From contig NZ_GL878511.1 in the NCBI RefSeq assembly GCF_000194945.1, forward strand, positions 186,001 through 250,000: a stretch of 64,000 nt of DNA, written 5' to 3'. The DNA comes from Streptococcus sanguinis SK1 = NCTC 7863 (GTDB lineage: Bacteria; Bacillota; Bacilli; Lactobacillales; Streptococcaceae). Of this stretch, positions 17,213-26,855 are shown piece after piece (position 1 is the stretch's first letter; each line of letters opens with the position of its first letter). The notes below the pieces were generated by a model. The model saw only the letters and a program-made list of their open reading frames with translations. It had not been told where the DNA came from and searched no databases. A program made the position numbers and the translations under genes.

Positions 17213-18631
17213 TTAGTCACTCAGTGAGAAATGGTTGGTCATGAGATTGCTGGCATCCAAGAGAACTTTCTCCAAGAGCTGGTCTGTCGCTTCTTGCACC
17301 TTGTCGCTCATAGCTTGATTTTCAGCTTCAAAGTCCACATCCTCGCCCTTAGTCAGAGCTCGGTCTACCCGACCAATCATTTCATGACCCCAGGCCATGG
17401 TCTTTTCCTGATAATCATCCAAATCTCCGACATGACTGCTAAAATGAGCATCAGCCAACCCAGCAATGATCCGATTAGCCCAGTAGAAGGAATCCGTCGA
17501 AACCTTGTCTGTCGTGTTGGCAAAGTAGTCTGGCGTTGTTGAGACTTGAGTAAAGAAAGGAACAGCTGTATTGTAAGGCATGGAGCCGTAGGATAGCCAC
17601 TGGATCCCAGTCGTTTCCTGCGGTTGATTAGGGCGCAGCTGCAAGATGGCTGTCTGACTGGTCCGATTAATCCCAATAGTCCGAAAGGCCCGTCTGCTGT
17701 GGTGGTCCCCCTCTGCTCCGTAAGGATCATAAGGCGAATCCTGATAGTGGCTGCTCAGGACATACTTGACATCTTCGATCGTGATTTTGCGGTAAGGCTT
17801 GCGACACCATGGAATGAAGAAACTCCTTGGTTCTTGCTCCACTTCTGGATTGAGAAAACGCTGGATATCCCAAGCTCGCGGTGTATTGTAATGGCGATCC
17901 TTATCCTTCTGGCTACCAAAAGCATAGCGCGGATTGAAGCCCTCGTCCGAGTAATTCAAATTGAGATAGTTTTCCTCGATAAAGTTTTTGAGATTTGGAT
18001 GACAGAGGAAATGCTCTGGATTGTCAAATTCAAAATAATCGCTGCCCAGCTGATTGGGATTGGTCACATAGGCATCGTCTGGTACGCGTCGCGCCATCCA
18101 ATGGTGGCCGCCAATGGTTTCCAGCCACCAGATTTCATTAATATCTGAAATAGCAATCCCATTGGACTCATAAGTGCCGTACTCTTCTAGGATTTTCCCT
18201 AAGCGTAGAACCCCTTCGCGAGCTGTTTTGATATAGGGAAGAACCAGCGTAAGGATATCTTCCTCGCTGATACCTGACTCTACCAAAGGATCTGCCCCCA
18301 GTACGCGGCTGTTGGTCGTAATCGTTTCCGTTGCGCTGACAGCAACATTGTAGCTGTTAATTCCAGCAGCTCCCCAAATCCCATCTTTGGGAACTGCATC
18401 TGGCACTGCCGTATAGCGGACTGGATTGTCCGGCAAATCCATCTCAAAGGACGTTAAAACTGACTGATAATGGCGTGGCTGGTCTTGCGGCTCCACTACA
18501 ACAAATTTCTTGGGCGTAAAGACCCCATTTTGTGAATCCTCTGTACGAGCCACAATGGTTGAACCGTCGTAACTGGCCTCCTTGCCCACCAAAATAGTCG
18601 TGCAAGAATCTGATGCATGCTTTAGTCTCAT
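17213..18631 (-). CDS. pepD: Dipeptidase PepD, peptidase family C69/U34
   Basis: A 472-residue N-terminal-nucleophile peptidase. The conserved start [24 protein letters not shown] is present, with Cys10 as the likely nucleophile; in this family it becomes the N-terminus after self-processing. Further family features are [24 protein letters not shown]-like and [20 protein letters not shown] segments. Here nine residues (MRLKHASDS) precede the Cys, so a short propeptide must be removed. It hydrolyses dipeptides, supplying amino acids to this proteolytic lifestyle. No signal peptide is visible. It is separated from the upstream GNAT gene by a terminator. Confidence 0.9.
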   Translation of the reverse strand: MRLKHASDSCTTILVGKEASYDGSTIVARTEDSQNGVFTPKKFVVVEPQDQPRHYQSVLTSFEMDLPDNPVRYTAVPDAVPKDGIWGAAGINSYNVAVSATETITTNSRVLGADPLVESGISEEDILTLVLPYIKTAREGVLRLGKILEEYGTYESNGIAISDINEIWWLETIGGHHWMARRVPDDAYVTNPNQLGSDYFEFDNPEHFLCHPNLKNFIEENYLNLNYSDEGFNPRYAFGSQKDKDRHYNTPRAWDIQRFLNPEVEQEPRSFFIPWCRKPYRKITIEDVKYVLSSHYQDSPYDPYGAEGDHHSRRAFRTIGINRTSQTAILQLRPNQPQETTGIQWLSYGSMPYNTAVPFFTQVSTTPDYFANTTDKVSTDSFYWANRIIAGLADAHFSSHVGDLDDYQEKTMAWGHEMIGRVDRALTKGEDVDFEAENQAMSDKVQEATDQLLEKVLLDASNLMTNHFSLSD

Positions 18632-18675
18632 TATTTTCCCTCCGAAACACTTTATGCTGCTTACATTATAGCAAA

Positions 18676-18703
18676 AAGCAGGCCCTCATAAAAGAACCTG
18701 CTG
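18676..18703 (-). terminator. Terminator after the GNAT gene
   Basis: AGCAGG pairs with CCTGCT across a 14-nt loop on the minus strand, followed by TTTTTGC. Confidence 0.6.
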
Positions 18704-18731
18704 TTATCTCTTCGCTGAAACTTCTAATACC

Positions 18732-19376
18732 CTATTCGATTTTCAAGACATAGGTATGTTCCTTGTAAAGCTCATCAATCTCAAAATGCTCCAAATCTTC
18801 TTTCCTTGAGACAATATAATGTCCTTCTCTTTGATAATAGCCTAAAGGATTTCCTGACTTATCTGTCAGACAGATTATCTGTTTCTTAGTATCAACGCTG
18901 AAAGAAAACGGTCTTTGATCTTTGGGGCGTCCGACAACTAAATAATCTTGACAAATCAGCTTGCCGCCCCACTTCTGATAGAGGTGATTTGCCTGCTCTC
19001 CGTCTCTGGTAAAGATGACCAAGGCCTCAACTTTCTTTTCATGCAGCTGCTCTCGAGCAGTTTGAAAGAGTTGACTGGCTATCCCTTGATTCTGAAAATC
19101 AGGATGGACAGCCAGATTAGCGAAGTAAGCTATCTTTTCTCCCGGATAATATGCATAAGAATGACTTGCTTCTTCGGTGTAAATCCCAATATCTAGAAGC
19201 CCCACAACCTGATCATCTTCCACTGCTATGAGCTCAATCGAATCTTGGTAAGGCTCTTCAGTAAACTCATCCTTGCTGCGGCTCATATCATCAAAGAAAG
19301 GCGAAAAGAGATAACTCAAAGCCTTTGTATAAATCCAACTTTTCTCATAAGTCGAGTCATAGATTTGTATTTTCAT
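18732..19376 (-). CDS. GNAT family N-acetyltransferase
   Basis: A 214-residue protein. The GNAT core lies at about residues 45-145, with motif A FANLAVHPDFQNQGIASQLFQTA (Q/RxxGxA acetyl-CoA loop) near 90-112. A further 60 residues at the C-terminus form a small beta-rich extension (YLVVGRPKDQRPFSFSVD..) not found in minimal GNATs. The substrate is unknown. It begins 10 bases after the mutS2 stop and is probably read from the zapA-cvpA-mutS2 transcript, ending at its own terminator. Confidence 0.85.
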   Translation of the reverse strand: MKIQIYDSTYEKSWIYTKALSYLFSPFFDDMSRSKDEFTEEPYQDSIELIAVEDDQVVGLLDIGIYTEEASHSYAYYPGEKIAYFANLAVHPDFQNQGIASQLFQTAREQLHEKKVEALVIFTRDGEQANHLYQKWGGKLICQDYLVVGRPKDQRPFSFSVDTKKQIICLTDKSGNPLGYYQREGHYIVSRKEDLEHFEIDELYKEHTYVLKIE

Positions 19377-19386
19377 TTCTGGCCTC

Positions 19387-21720
19387 TTACTTAAATATCA
19401 CAATCGTTGCACCGCTGCCGCCAGCATTTTGCGGAGCATAGCCAAAAGACTTAACATGCTTGTTGCGGCGGAGGTATTTTGTCACTCCTTCACGGATGAC
19501 GCCGGTCCCGATACCGTGGATAATATCCACCTGAGCCATGTTATTGAGGAGGGCCTGATCGATAAAGGCATCAAGCTCTTCCATAGCCTCTTCGTAGCGT
19601 TTACCGCGCAAATCCAGCCTGGCTTTCGGTCCAGCAGTATTGGCTCGCTTGACTACATTGACCTGCTTGCGCTTAGGCTGCTGCTCCTTTTCAGCCTTGA
19701 GTAAGTTAAACTCCTGCTCTTCTAGAGTCATCTTGATAAGACCGACCTGAGCTTCCCAACGGCCGTCCTTGAGCTGCTTGACCAAGGTTCCCCGCTGACC
19801 ATAGCTGGTGACTAGAATATCATCTCCCACCTTGGGCGCCCGATTTTTCTTAGCCTGCTTGAGCACCTTATTCTTTGATAAATCAACGGTTTCTGGTGCC
19901 AACTTTTTAAGCTGAGCCTTGGCTTCAATAATCTCATGTGGTTTAAGGCTGGACTTATCATGGAGATTTTTGAGAATGCTCTCACTCTCTGACAAAGCCA
20001 AATCAACGATTTTCTGGGCTTCCAACCGTGCCTTATTGAGCTCGGTTTCCTTTTCTCGGTTAAACTCATTGTAAAGTTTTTTGAGGGCTCGGTTAAATTT
20101 GAGATTTTCCTGCTCCACCTCGCGGATATTATCCAAGCGCTTGCGGCTTTCTAGCGTCTGCTCCTCTAGGCGCTCAATAATCCGATTGACATCACTGTCT
20201 GTGTCGGTCTGCTCTTGGGCATGGCCAACGATAACTTCCGACAAGCCCAAACGCCGAGCGATTTCAAAGGCATTGGAACGGCCAGGCACTCCCTGCATAA
20301 AGCGATAGGTCGGCCTTAAACTATCTGTATCAAACTCCATGCTGGCATTTTCCACCCAGTCCGTCTCAATCCCATAGGCTTTGAGCTCAGGATAGTGGGT
20401 CGTCGCCATTGTTTTAATCTGTCTCAGCCGCAAATCTTCCAAGATAGCAATGGCCAGAGCTGCACCCTCTTGCGGGTCAGTTCCAGCTCCCAGCTCATCC
20501 AGCAGAACCAGACTCTCGCTATCAACTTGCTCTAAAATAGAGACGATATTGGTCATGTGACTGGAGAAAGTTGACAGACTCTGCTCAATGGACTGCTCAT
20601 CACCAATGTCTGCAAAAATCTGACTGAAAATCCCGACGCGGCTCCCCTTGTCCGCCAGAATCGGCAGACCTGACTGGGCCATGATCTGAGCCAAACCCAA
20701 GGTCTTCAGCATGATGGTCTTACCACCGGTATTAGGCCCGGTAATGACAATCTCTGTCAAGTCTGGCCCGAAATGCAAATCATTAGCCACTGCATTTTCA
20801 ATCAGGGGATGGCGGACACTAAGCAGTTGGATATCCTGCTCTTCCGACAGGTCTGGCACCACCGCTCCCGTCTCCTGCATGAAGCGGATCTTGGCACGCA
20901 CTAGGTCCAGATGTCCGATAATCCAAGCATTGTTGGCAATTTCAGCTGCATGGGGACGGAATAGGTCCGATAATTCCTGCAAAATCCGCTGAATTTCATA
21001 ACGCTCGTCCGCTCGACTGCTGGCAATTTCTTCGTTTAGATTGACAACTGCTCTAGGCTCGATATAGACGGTATTACCGCTGGCTGAAATATCGTGAACC
21101 ACACCAGAAATGCGGTTGCGGTAGGTATTTTTTACAGGCAGCACATTGCGGCCATTCCGGCTGGCCACTACCTGATCCGCCAGCATCTCTCCCTTATTTT
21201 TGAGAATCTCTTGCAGAATTTCCCGCACCTGATTTTCATTTTCTTGAATTTTTCGGCGAATGCGGCTCAAACTTTCGCTAGCAAAGCTTTCGATAAAGCC
21301 GCCATCATTCACAGCCTGCAGACTTCCTTGCAGCTTAGGGAAAACAACTAGGTTCTCAAACAGACGGTCCAGCTTTTCCAAGTGCACATTTTCCAAGTCA
21401 TCATAAAAGGACTTGAGCTCCTGAGTCACTGCCAAAACGCGCTTGAGAGCTAAAAACTCCTCAATATTCAAGTCGCTTTCCAGCTCCAACCGCTTGGTCA
21501 AGGCAGTGATATCCTGAGTCGCAGCCAGACTAAAGTGGGGATGCTGCACAAAAATCTGCTGCATATCTCTCATTTCCAGAAAAGCCGAGGCCACTGTCTC
21601 CTTCTTGCTGGTCGGCAAGAGCAGACCCAGCTCCAGCTGCCCCTGCTCGGTCAAAAGATAGGGAGCAAAAAGTTCTTTAATCTTTTTAAATTCTAAGGTT
21701 TCTAAAATTTTTGTGTTCAT
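19387..21720 (-). CDS. mutS2: MutS2 (RqcU) ATPase/nuclease
   Basis: A 777-residue MutS-type ATPase without the mismatch-binding domain. The lever and clamp regions cover about 1-300, then Walker [25 protein letters not shown] near 327 and Walker [21 protein letters not shown] near 405. A long coiled coil spans 510-600, a KOW/SH3-like segment 630-680, and the C-terminal Smr domain ([30 protein letters not shown]) runs from about 700. MutS2 suppresses recombination in some bacteria and in Bacillus splits collided ribosomes for quality control. The order zapA-cvpA-mutS2 is kept from Bacillus (there with polX between), which supports the assignments. Confidence 0.96.
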   Translation of the reverse strand: MNTKILETLEFKKIKELFAPYLLTEQGQLELGLLLPTSKKETVASAFLEMRDMQQIFVQHPHFSLAATQDITALTKRLELESDLNIEEFLALKRVLAVTQELKSFYDDLENVHLEKLDRLFENLVVFPKLQGSLQAVNDGGFIESFASESLSRIRRKIQENENQVREILQEILKNKGEMLADQVVASRNGRNVLPVKNTYRNRISGVVHDISASGNTVYIEPRAVVNLNEEIASSRADERYEIQRILQELSDLFRPHAAEIANNAWIIGHLDLVRAKIRFMQETGAVVPDLSEEQDIQLLSVRHPLIENAVANDLHFGPDLTEIVITGPNTGGKTIMLKTLGLAQIMAQSGLPILADKGSRVGIFSQIFADIGDEQSIEQSLSTFSSHMTNIVSILEQVDSESLVLLDELGAGTDPQEGAALAIAILEDLRLRQIKTMATTHYPELKAYGIETDWVENASMEFDTDSLRPTYRFMQGVPGRSNAFEIARRLGLSEVIVGHAQEQTDTDSDVNRIIERLEEQTLESRKRLDNIREVEQENLKFNRALKKLYNEFNREKETELNKARLEAQKIVDLALSESESILKNLHDKSSLKPHEIIEAKAQLKKLAPETVDLSKNKVLKQAKKNRAPKVGDDILVTSYGQRGTLVKQLKDGRWEAQVGLIKMTLEEQEFNLLKAEKEQQPKRKQVNVVKRANTAGPKARLDLRGKRYEEAMEELDAFIDQALLNNMAQVDIIHGIGTGVIREGVTKYLRRNKHVKSFGYAPQNAGGSGATIVIFK

Positions 21721-21774
21721 AATTTTCTTTTCTAGTAAAAAAGAACCCAGCTAGCAGGCCAACTGAGTCGTCTT

Positions 21775-22326
21775 TTATCCGATAACTTGATTCACCCAGA
21801 GATCTTTGAGGATATTGGATGTGATAGGGGTATACTTGACAATAAAGCGAATCATAAAGCTGCTGTTGAGCCGCTCCTGAACCATCTCCATCGGCACCGT
21901 CGCTAAAATAGTCAGGCACATTCCCAAAACAAAAATAGAGATGCAAACAGCGATGGCTCCGCTGGTCACATTGTACCATTTGGTATCCAGCTTATTGGGG
22001 TAGGGAATCAGATTCGCAAAAATCCCGAAAAAGCGCCCAAGGATGTAGACAGCTGTAAAAATAATAAGATAGGCCAAACCAGCATAAAAAACCTGATCCA
22101 AGTGAAAAAGTTGGGAGCTAGGGAAAAAGTAGGTCGAAGAGCCCTGAGTCGCGCTGGCATAAGGCACCCAAAGACTGATAAACTTGGCCAAGCTCTTATA
22201 AAAAGCTCCAGCTACCAGCATGGAAACCATGGTTGCAGCAGCATAATAGCCCTGCAGAACAATACCACGCGAGTAGCCAATATAAAAGCTCCAGGCCAAT
22301 ATTAGTAAAATAATAATAGAAAGCAT
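21775..22326 (-). CDS. CvpA family membrane protein
   Basis: A 183-residue protein with four predicted transmembrane helices and the family's N-terminal IILLILAWSFYIGYSRGIVLQGYY followed by a Gly-rich AGAFY turn. A YLIIFTAVYILGRFFG helix and a conserved C-terminal IVKYTPI region follow. CvpA was named for colicin V production in E. coli; its role in Firmicutes is not established. It lies 10 bases after zapA and 54 bases before mutS2, in the conserved Bacillus-like order. Confidence 0.88.
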   Translation of the reverse strand: MLSIIILLILAWSFYIGYSRGIVLQGYYAAATMVSMLVAGAFYKSLAKFISLWVPYASATQGSSTYFFPSSQLFHLDQVFYAGLAYLIIFTAVYILGRFFGIFANLIPYPNKLDTKWYNVTSGAIAVCISIFVLGMCLTILATVPMEMVQERLNSSFMIRFIVKYTPITSNILKDLWVNQVIG

Positions 22327-22336
22327 TATTTCTCCT

Positions 22337-22627
22337 CTATTTACCCGACTTTTCTCTCAAATCACTGAGCATTTTGTGACGAAAATCTTCTAGTTCTTTT
22401 TCCTTGTCGTCAAACTCAATCTCGCGGCTGAGCTGGGTAGACAGGCTATTGACAGCCAGCAAAATCGCCAGGACTTCATCATCTGCCGCAGGCATCTGCT
22501 CTTTGATAGCCTTGTATTTTTCCTTTGCTACCCGTTCTACTTCTTCCATAAAGAGATTATCGTGTTCTGTTGTTAGAGTTAAGGTCTTGTTTCCAAATGT
22601 AAATTTATATCGATTCAAATTTGCCAT
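22337..22627 (-). CDS. zapA: ZapA-like cell division protein
   Basis: A 96-residue protein. The N-terminal RYKFTFGNKTLTLTTEHDNLFMEEVERVAKEKY matches the ZapA head domain, and the C-terminal half is a helical coiled coil, as in ZapA, which bundles FtsZ at the division site. Sequence identity alone is weak, but its position between rnhC and cvpA-mutS2 is the same as that of zapA in Bacillus subtilis. It is first in its operon, behind a good promoter. Confidence 0.75.
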   Translation of the reverse strand: MANLNRYKFTFGNKTLTLTTEHDNLFMEEVERVAKEKYKAIKEQMPAADDEVLAILLAVNSLSTQLSREIEFDDKEKELEDFRHKMLSDLREKSGK

Positions 22628-22643
22628 AAAATCACCTCATTGT

Positions 22644-22672
22644 ATTATATCAAAAAAGAAGCCCTTTGTCAG
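22644..22672 (-). promoter_or_regulatory. zapA-cvpA-mutS2 promoter
   Basis: CTGACA (22667-22672), 17-bp spacer, TATAAT (22644-22649) on the minus strand, about 16 bp before the zapA ATG, with GAGGTGA as ribosome binding site. Confidence 0.8.
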
Positions 22673-22742
22673 TTATAAAAACACTTGGAACTAGACAGGG
22701 ACTTTCTTTTTCATCTTTTTTGACATTGCAAGCAGCGGTGCT

Positions 22743-22768
22743 ATCCTACAAAATTTTTGTAGGATTTT
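22743..22768. terminator. Terminator-like hairpin between divergent zapA and rnhC
   Basis: ATCCTACAAA pairs perfectly with TTTGTAGGAT around a 3-nt loop, followed by TTTTC on the plus strand. It stands only 35 bp before the rnhC -10 box, between two divergent genes, where no obvious transcript needs ending. Confidence 0.5.
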
Positions 22769-22802
22769 CAATCTTATGACTTTCGACTTTTCCTTTTTAT
22801 GG

Positions 22803-22808
22803 TACAAT
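22803..22808 (+). promoter_or_regulatory. rnhC extended -10 box, very close to the start codon
   Basis: TATGGTACAAT (extended -10, TACAAT at 22803-22808) ends only 7 bases before the rnhC ATG at 22816. Normal spacing would place the transcription start at or within two bases of the ATG. Confidence 0.6.
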
Positions 22809-22815
22809 AGGGGGT

Positions 22816-23706
22816 ATGGAAAGTATCACACTCAGTCCCAAACAGCAAGAAATTCAGGCTTTTGTTGAGAAATATCAGAGCAAGCTGGCTCCCAGCAAGA
22901 ACCCTCATATTCAATATTTCTTCCGGCTGGATCAGGCGACGGTCAGTGTCTTTAGCTCCGGAAAAGTTCTCTTTCAAGGGGCAAAAGCTGCTCACTACGC
23001 TGGCTTTTTTGGCCATCAAGCAGGCAAATCCAGTTATAGTCCTGCTTCTCAGAATTTTGCCCTCATTGGGACAGATGAGGTCGGCAACGGCTCCTACTTT
23101 GGAGGTCTAGCCGTCGTAGCTTCTTTCGTTACTCCAGACCAGCACGACTTTCTGAGAAAACTGGGCGTTGGTGATTCTAAAACCTTGAACGATAGCAAGA
23201 TTCGCCAACTGGCACCGGTCTTGAAAGAAAAAATTGCTCATCAAGCTCTGCTCCTATCGCCAGAGAAGTACAACGAAGTCATCGCTTCTGGCTACAATGC
23301 CGTCTCTGTCAAGGTAGCTCTGCACAATCAAGCTATCTACCTACTGCTGCAGAAAGGCATCAATCCCGAAAAAATCGTCATCGATGCCTTTACCAGCCAG
23401 CAAAACTATAATAAATACCTAAAGCAGGAAAAAAATCATTTTCCAAATCCGGTAAGTCTGATTGAAAAGGCTGAAGGAAAGTTCCTAGCTGTTGCGGTCA
23501 GCTCTATTATCGCTCGTGACCTCTTTCTGGAAAATCTAGAAAATCTCAGTCAAGAGTTAGGCTATACCCTGCCTAGCGGAGCCGGAAGCAAGAGCGATCA
23601 CGTTGCCAGCCAGATTCTTCAAGCCTATGGAATGGCCGGTCTGCAGCATTCTGCTAAACTCCACTTTAAAAATACTGAAAAAGCACAAAAACTTTTAGAA
23701 AGGTAA
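22816..23706 (+). CDS. rnhC: Ribonuclease HIII
   Basis: A 296-residue cytosolic nuclease that cleaves RNA in RNA-DNA hybrids. The N-terminal 80 residues form the TBP-like substrate-binding domain typical of HIII. The catalytic domain starts at [20 protein letters not shown] (Asp and Glu of the active site), followed by VGDSKTL, VIDAF and [14 protein letters not shown]. The start at 22816 keeps the family's MxSITLxP N-terminus, yet it lies just 7 bases after the -10 box. lepB follows 3 bases after the stop. The divergent rnhC/zapA arrangement replaces the Bacillus head-to-tail one. Confidence 0.95.
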   Translation: MESITLSPKQQEIQAFVEKYQSKLAPSKNPHIQYFFRLDQATVSVFSSGKVLFQGAKAAHYAGFFGHQAGKSSYSPASQNFALIGTDEVGNGSYFGGLAVVASFVTPDQHDFLRKLGVGDSKTLNDSKIRQLAPVLKEKIAHQALLLSPEKYNEVIASGYNAVSVKVALHNQAIYLLLQKGINPEKIVIDAFTSQQNYNKYLKQEKNHFPNPVSLIEKAEGKFLAVAVSSIIARDLFLENLENLSQELGYTLPSGAGSKSDHVASQILQAYGMAGLQHSAKLHFKNTEKAQKLLER

Positions 23707-23709
23707 CCT

Positions 23710-24339
23710 ATGAAAAAATCAAATACTGCCGTTGTCATTCTCAAAGAATGGGGGCTCTTTATCATCTTTATCTCTATCATTATCCTATCACGGCTCTATC
23801 TCTGGTCCCCTGTAAAGGTAGATGGCCACTCTATGGACCCTACGCTGGCCAATGGGGAATATCTACTTGTGCTTAAATATCAGTCAATTGACCGATTTGA
23901 TATCGTTGTCGCCACTGAGACAGATAATGACGGAACGACCAAGGAGATTGTCAAGCGGGTTATCGGTATGCCGGGTGATACTATTCAGTATGAAAATGAT
24001 ACTCTTTACATCAACGGCAAAAAAACAGACGAGCCTTACCTGACAGACTACATCAAAAAATTCAAAGAAGACAAGCTCCAATCCACTTATACTGGGGATG
24101 ATTATGATGACAATGGTGTGTTTTTCAGAAAACTCGCAGCTCAGGCTCAAGCCTTCACTGTTGATAGTGAAGGCAGCCCTGTCTTCACCATCAAGCTTCT
24201 GGATGATGAATACCTGCTTCTGGGTGACGACCGGATTGTTTCCAAGGATAGTCGCCAAGTCGGCACCTTCCAAAAAGAACAAATCCAGGGCGAAGCTAAG
24301 TTCCGCTTCTGGCCGCTGCTGCCTTTTAAGACCTATTAA
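23710..24339 (+). CDS. lepB: Signal peptidase I
   Basis: A 209-residue membrane protease that removes signal peptides from secreted proteins. One N-terminal transmembrane helix (about 12-30) anchors it, with the catalytic domain outside. The nucleophile Ser41 lies in GHSMDPT, and the general base Lys82 in IVKRVIGMPGD. Box E (LLLGDDRIVSKDSR) holds the conserved GDDR..SxDSR. Length and a single helix are typical for streptococcal Lep. It is cotranscribed with rnhC (3-base gap). Confidence 0.95.
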   Translation: MKKSNTAVVILKEWGLFIIFISIIILSRLYLWSPVKVDGHSMDPTLANGEYLLVLKYQSIDRFDIVVATETDNDGTTKEIVKRVIGMPGDTIQYENDTLYINGKKTDEPYLTDYIKKFKEDKLQSTYTGDDYDDNGVFFRKLAAQAQAFTVDSEGSPVFTIKLLDDEYLLLGDDRIVSKDSRQVGTFQKEQIQGEAKFRFWPLLPFKTY

Positions 24340-24345
24340 GCATAT

Positions 24346-24378
24346 CGAACTCAGTTGAACGTCAACTGGGTTCGTTTT
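24346..24378 (+). terminator. Terminator after lepB
   Basis: CGAACTCAGTTGA pairs with TCAACTGGGTTCG around a 3-nt loop, followed by TTTT. Confidence 0.8.
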
Positions 24379-24398
24379 AAAAGAAGAACCTATAAACT

Positions 24399-26762
24399 AT
24401 GGAATTTTACTTTTCAGGAACGATTGAACGCATTATTTTTGAAAATCCCAGCAACTTTTTCCGCATCCTGCTCTTAGATATTGAGAATACAGATGCTGAG
24501 GATTTTGAAGATTTTGAAATCATTGTCACCGGCTCCATGGCAGATGTTATGGAAGGCGAAGACTACAGCTTCTGGGGCAGTCTCGTCCAGCACCCCAAAT
24601 ATGGCCAGCAACTTAAAATTTCTCGCTATGAGCGAGCCAAACCCAGTAGCAAAGGCCTAGTAAAATACTTCTCTAGTGACCATTTCAAGGGAATCGGAGT
24701 CAAGACTGCTCAAAAAATCGTCCAACTCTACGGAGAAGATACCGAGGACACCATTGACAAGATTTTAGCAGATCCGGAAAAGCTAACCCAGATAAACGGC
24801 TTAGCAGCTAAGAACCGCGAGGCCTTTGTCGCCAAGCTCAGACTCAACTACGGAACGGAGATGGTACTAGCCAAGCTGGCAGCCTACGGCATTCCCAATA
24901 AGCTAGCTTTTCAAATCCAGGATACCTACAAGGAAGAAACGCTGGATATTGTCGAAAAATATCCCTATCAGCTAGTAGAGGATATTCAGGGAATCGGCTT
25001 TAAAATTGCTGACCATCTGGCAGAAGAGCTGGGCATCCAAAGTGATGCCCCTGAGCGTTTTCGGGCTGGCCTTGTCCATACCTTGCTGACCCAGTCCATG
25101 GAGCGGGGAGATACCTATGTCGAAGCTCGTGATTTACTAGAGCATACCATCGAGCTCTTAGAAAGCTCACGTCAAGTGGAGCTGAACCCTAGTCTAGTCG
25201 CTGATGAGCTGGCCCATCTGATTGAGGAAGATAAGGTCCAAAATGTAGAGACCAAGATCTTTGAAAACAGCCTATTTTTTGCTGAAGAAGGGATTAAGAG
25301 CAATCTGGTCCGTCTACTGGAAAAAGGAGAGCAAGACTGCTTTGACGCAGATAACATTACTGCGGCTATCCAGCAAGTGGAGGAAAGCTCCGGCATCTCC
25401 TATGACAGTATCCAAAAAGAAGCCATCCGTCAGGCTATCAATCAGAAGGTCTTTATTCTAACCGGCGGACCGGGTACTGGAAAAACTACCGTTATCAACT
25501 GTATCATCGCAGTCTACGCCCAACTTCGTGGTTTGGATCTGCGAAAGGTCAATGATCTGCCTATTCTGCTAGCGGCTCCCACTGGACGTGCTGCTCGTCG
25601 CATGAACGAATTGACCGGTCTTCCTAGCGCCACTATCCACCGCCACTTGGGGATGACTGGAGATGATGACACCAGTCATTTGGATGATTATCTGGATGCT
25701 GATTTTATCATTGTGGATGAATTTTCCATGGTGGATACTTGGTTGGCTAATCAGCTCCTCAGCAATATCTCCTCTCAGACCAAACTCTTGATTGTCGGAG
25801 ATGCCGACCAGCTGCCCTCTGTCAGTCCGGGTCAGGTTCTGGCAGATTTGCTGCAGATACCGACTATTCCACAGACCAAGCTGGAAACCATCTATCGGCA
25901 GAGCGAAGAGTCTACAATCGTCACACTGGCTAGCCAGATTCAGAAGGGCATTCTACCAGCAGATTTTACAGACAAAAAAGCGGACCGCTCATATTTTGAA
26001 GCTAGAAATGAGCATATCCCACCTATGATTGAAAAAATCGCTAGCGCTGCCATTCGCAGCGGTATCCCAGCTCAAGATGTTCAGGTATTAGCACCTATGT
26101 ATCGGGGGCCAGCCGGTATCGACCAGATTAACAATCTCATGCAAAATCTCATCAATCCTGTCGAGAAAGAGGAATTGACCTTTGAAGCTCCCGACTGCCA
26201 GTACCGCCAGGGCGACCGGGTCATTCATCTGGTCAACGATGCCGAAAGCAATGTCTTTAACGGCGATCTGGGCTATATCACCGACCTCTTGCCTGGCAAA
26301 TACACCGACTCCAAGCAGGACGAGCTGACCATTGACTTTGATGGCAATGAACTTGTTTATCAGCGCAGCGAGTGGTACAAGATTCGCCTGGCCTACGCCA
26401 TGAGCATTCACAAGTCTCAGGGCAGTGAATTTCCGGTAGTTATTTTGCCCATCACCAAGAGCAGTCACCGGATGCTGCAGCGCAACCTCATCTACACTGC
26501 TATCACCCGCGCCAAGAGCAAGTTGATCTTACTTGGGGAAAAAGTAGCCTTTGACTATGCCGTCAAAAACACCGGTACCGCCCGCAAAACCTATCTCATC
26601 GAGCGCTTTGGCGACTTTCCGCAAGCTGAGAGTAATATTCACAATACTGTGGATAAAATGAAAGCGCCTGTGGAAAACTATGTCCTAACTGAGGAAAACT
26701 TCCAGAAAATTGACCCTATGATTGGGATAAGAGAAGAAGATATAAAGGGAATTTTTAAGTAA
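24399..26762 (+). CDS. recD2: RecD2 helicase
   Basis: A 787-residue SF1B 5'-3' DNA helicase of the RecD2 type, not part of a RecBCD complex. The N-terminal OB-like domain is followed by helix-hairpin-helix repeats (GIGVKTAQKIV, INGLAAKNREAFV, IQGIGFKIADHLAEELGI at about 95-205). The helicase core has Walker A GGPGTGKTTVI near 354, DEFSMVD (motif II) near 440, GDADQLPSVSPG (motif III) and the C-terminal YAMSIHKSQGSEF and YTAITRAKSKL motifs. It acts in replication-fork repair. The gene's last ~20 codons recur, diverged, at 28004-28063. Confidence 0.95.
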   Translation: MEFYFSGTIERIIFENPSNFFRILLLDIENTDAEDFEDFEIIVTGSMADVMEGEDYSFWGSLVQHPKYGQQLKISRYERAKPSSKGLVKYFSSDHFKGIGVKTAQKIVQLYGEDTEDTIDKILADPEKLTQINGLAAKNREAFVAKLRLNYGTEMVLAKLAAYGIPNKLAFQIQDTYKEETLDIVEKYPYQLVEDIQGIGFKIADHLAEELGIQSDAPERFRAGLVHTLLTQSMERGDTYVEARDLLEHTIELLESSRQVELNPSLVADELAHLIEEDKVQNVETKIFENSLFFAEEGIKSNLVRLLEKGEQDCFDADNITAAIQQVEESSGISYDSIQKEAIRQAINQKVFILTGGPGTGKTTVINCIIAVYAQLRGLDLRKVNDLPILLAAPTGRAARRMNELTGLPSATIHRHLGMTGDDDTSHLDDYLDADFIIVDEFSMVDTWLANQLLSNISSQTKLLIVGDADQLPSVSPGQVLADLLQIPTIPQTKLETIYRQSEESTIVTLASQIQKGILPADFTDKKADRSYFEARNEHIPPMIEKIASAAIRSGIPAQDVQVLAPMYRGPAGIDQINNLMQNLINPVEKEELTFEAPDCQYRQGDRVIHLVNDAESNVFNGDLGYITDLLPGKYTDSKQDELTIDFDGNELVYQRSEWYKIRLAYAMSIHKSQGSEFPVVILPITKSSHRMLQRNLIYTAITRAKSKLILLGEKVAFDYAVKNTGTARKTYLIERFGDFPQAESNIHNTVDKMKAPVENYVLTEENFQKIDPMIGIREEDIKGIFK

Positions 26763-26765
26763 GCC

Positions 26766-26794
26766 TTGACTCCCTTCTTTGCTCTGTGTATAAT
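26766..26794 (+). promoter_or_regulatory. Promoter of the gene at 26856
   Basis: TTGACT (26766-26771), 17-bp spacer, TATAAT (26789-26794). AAAGGAG stands before the ATG. It begins only three bases after the recD2 stop codon. Confidence 0.8.
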
Positions 26795-26855
26795 GCTAAA
26801 ATGTGGCTATACGACCAGACAAAACAACAATTAACTTTCTTCAAAGGAGATATTA

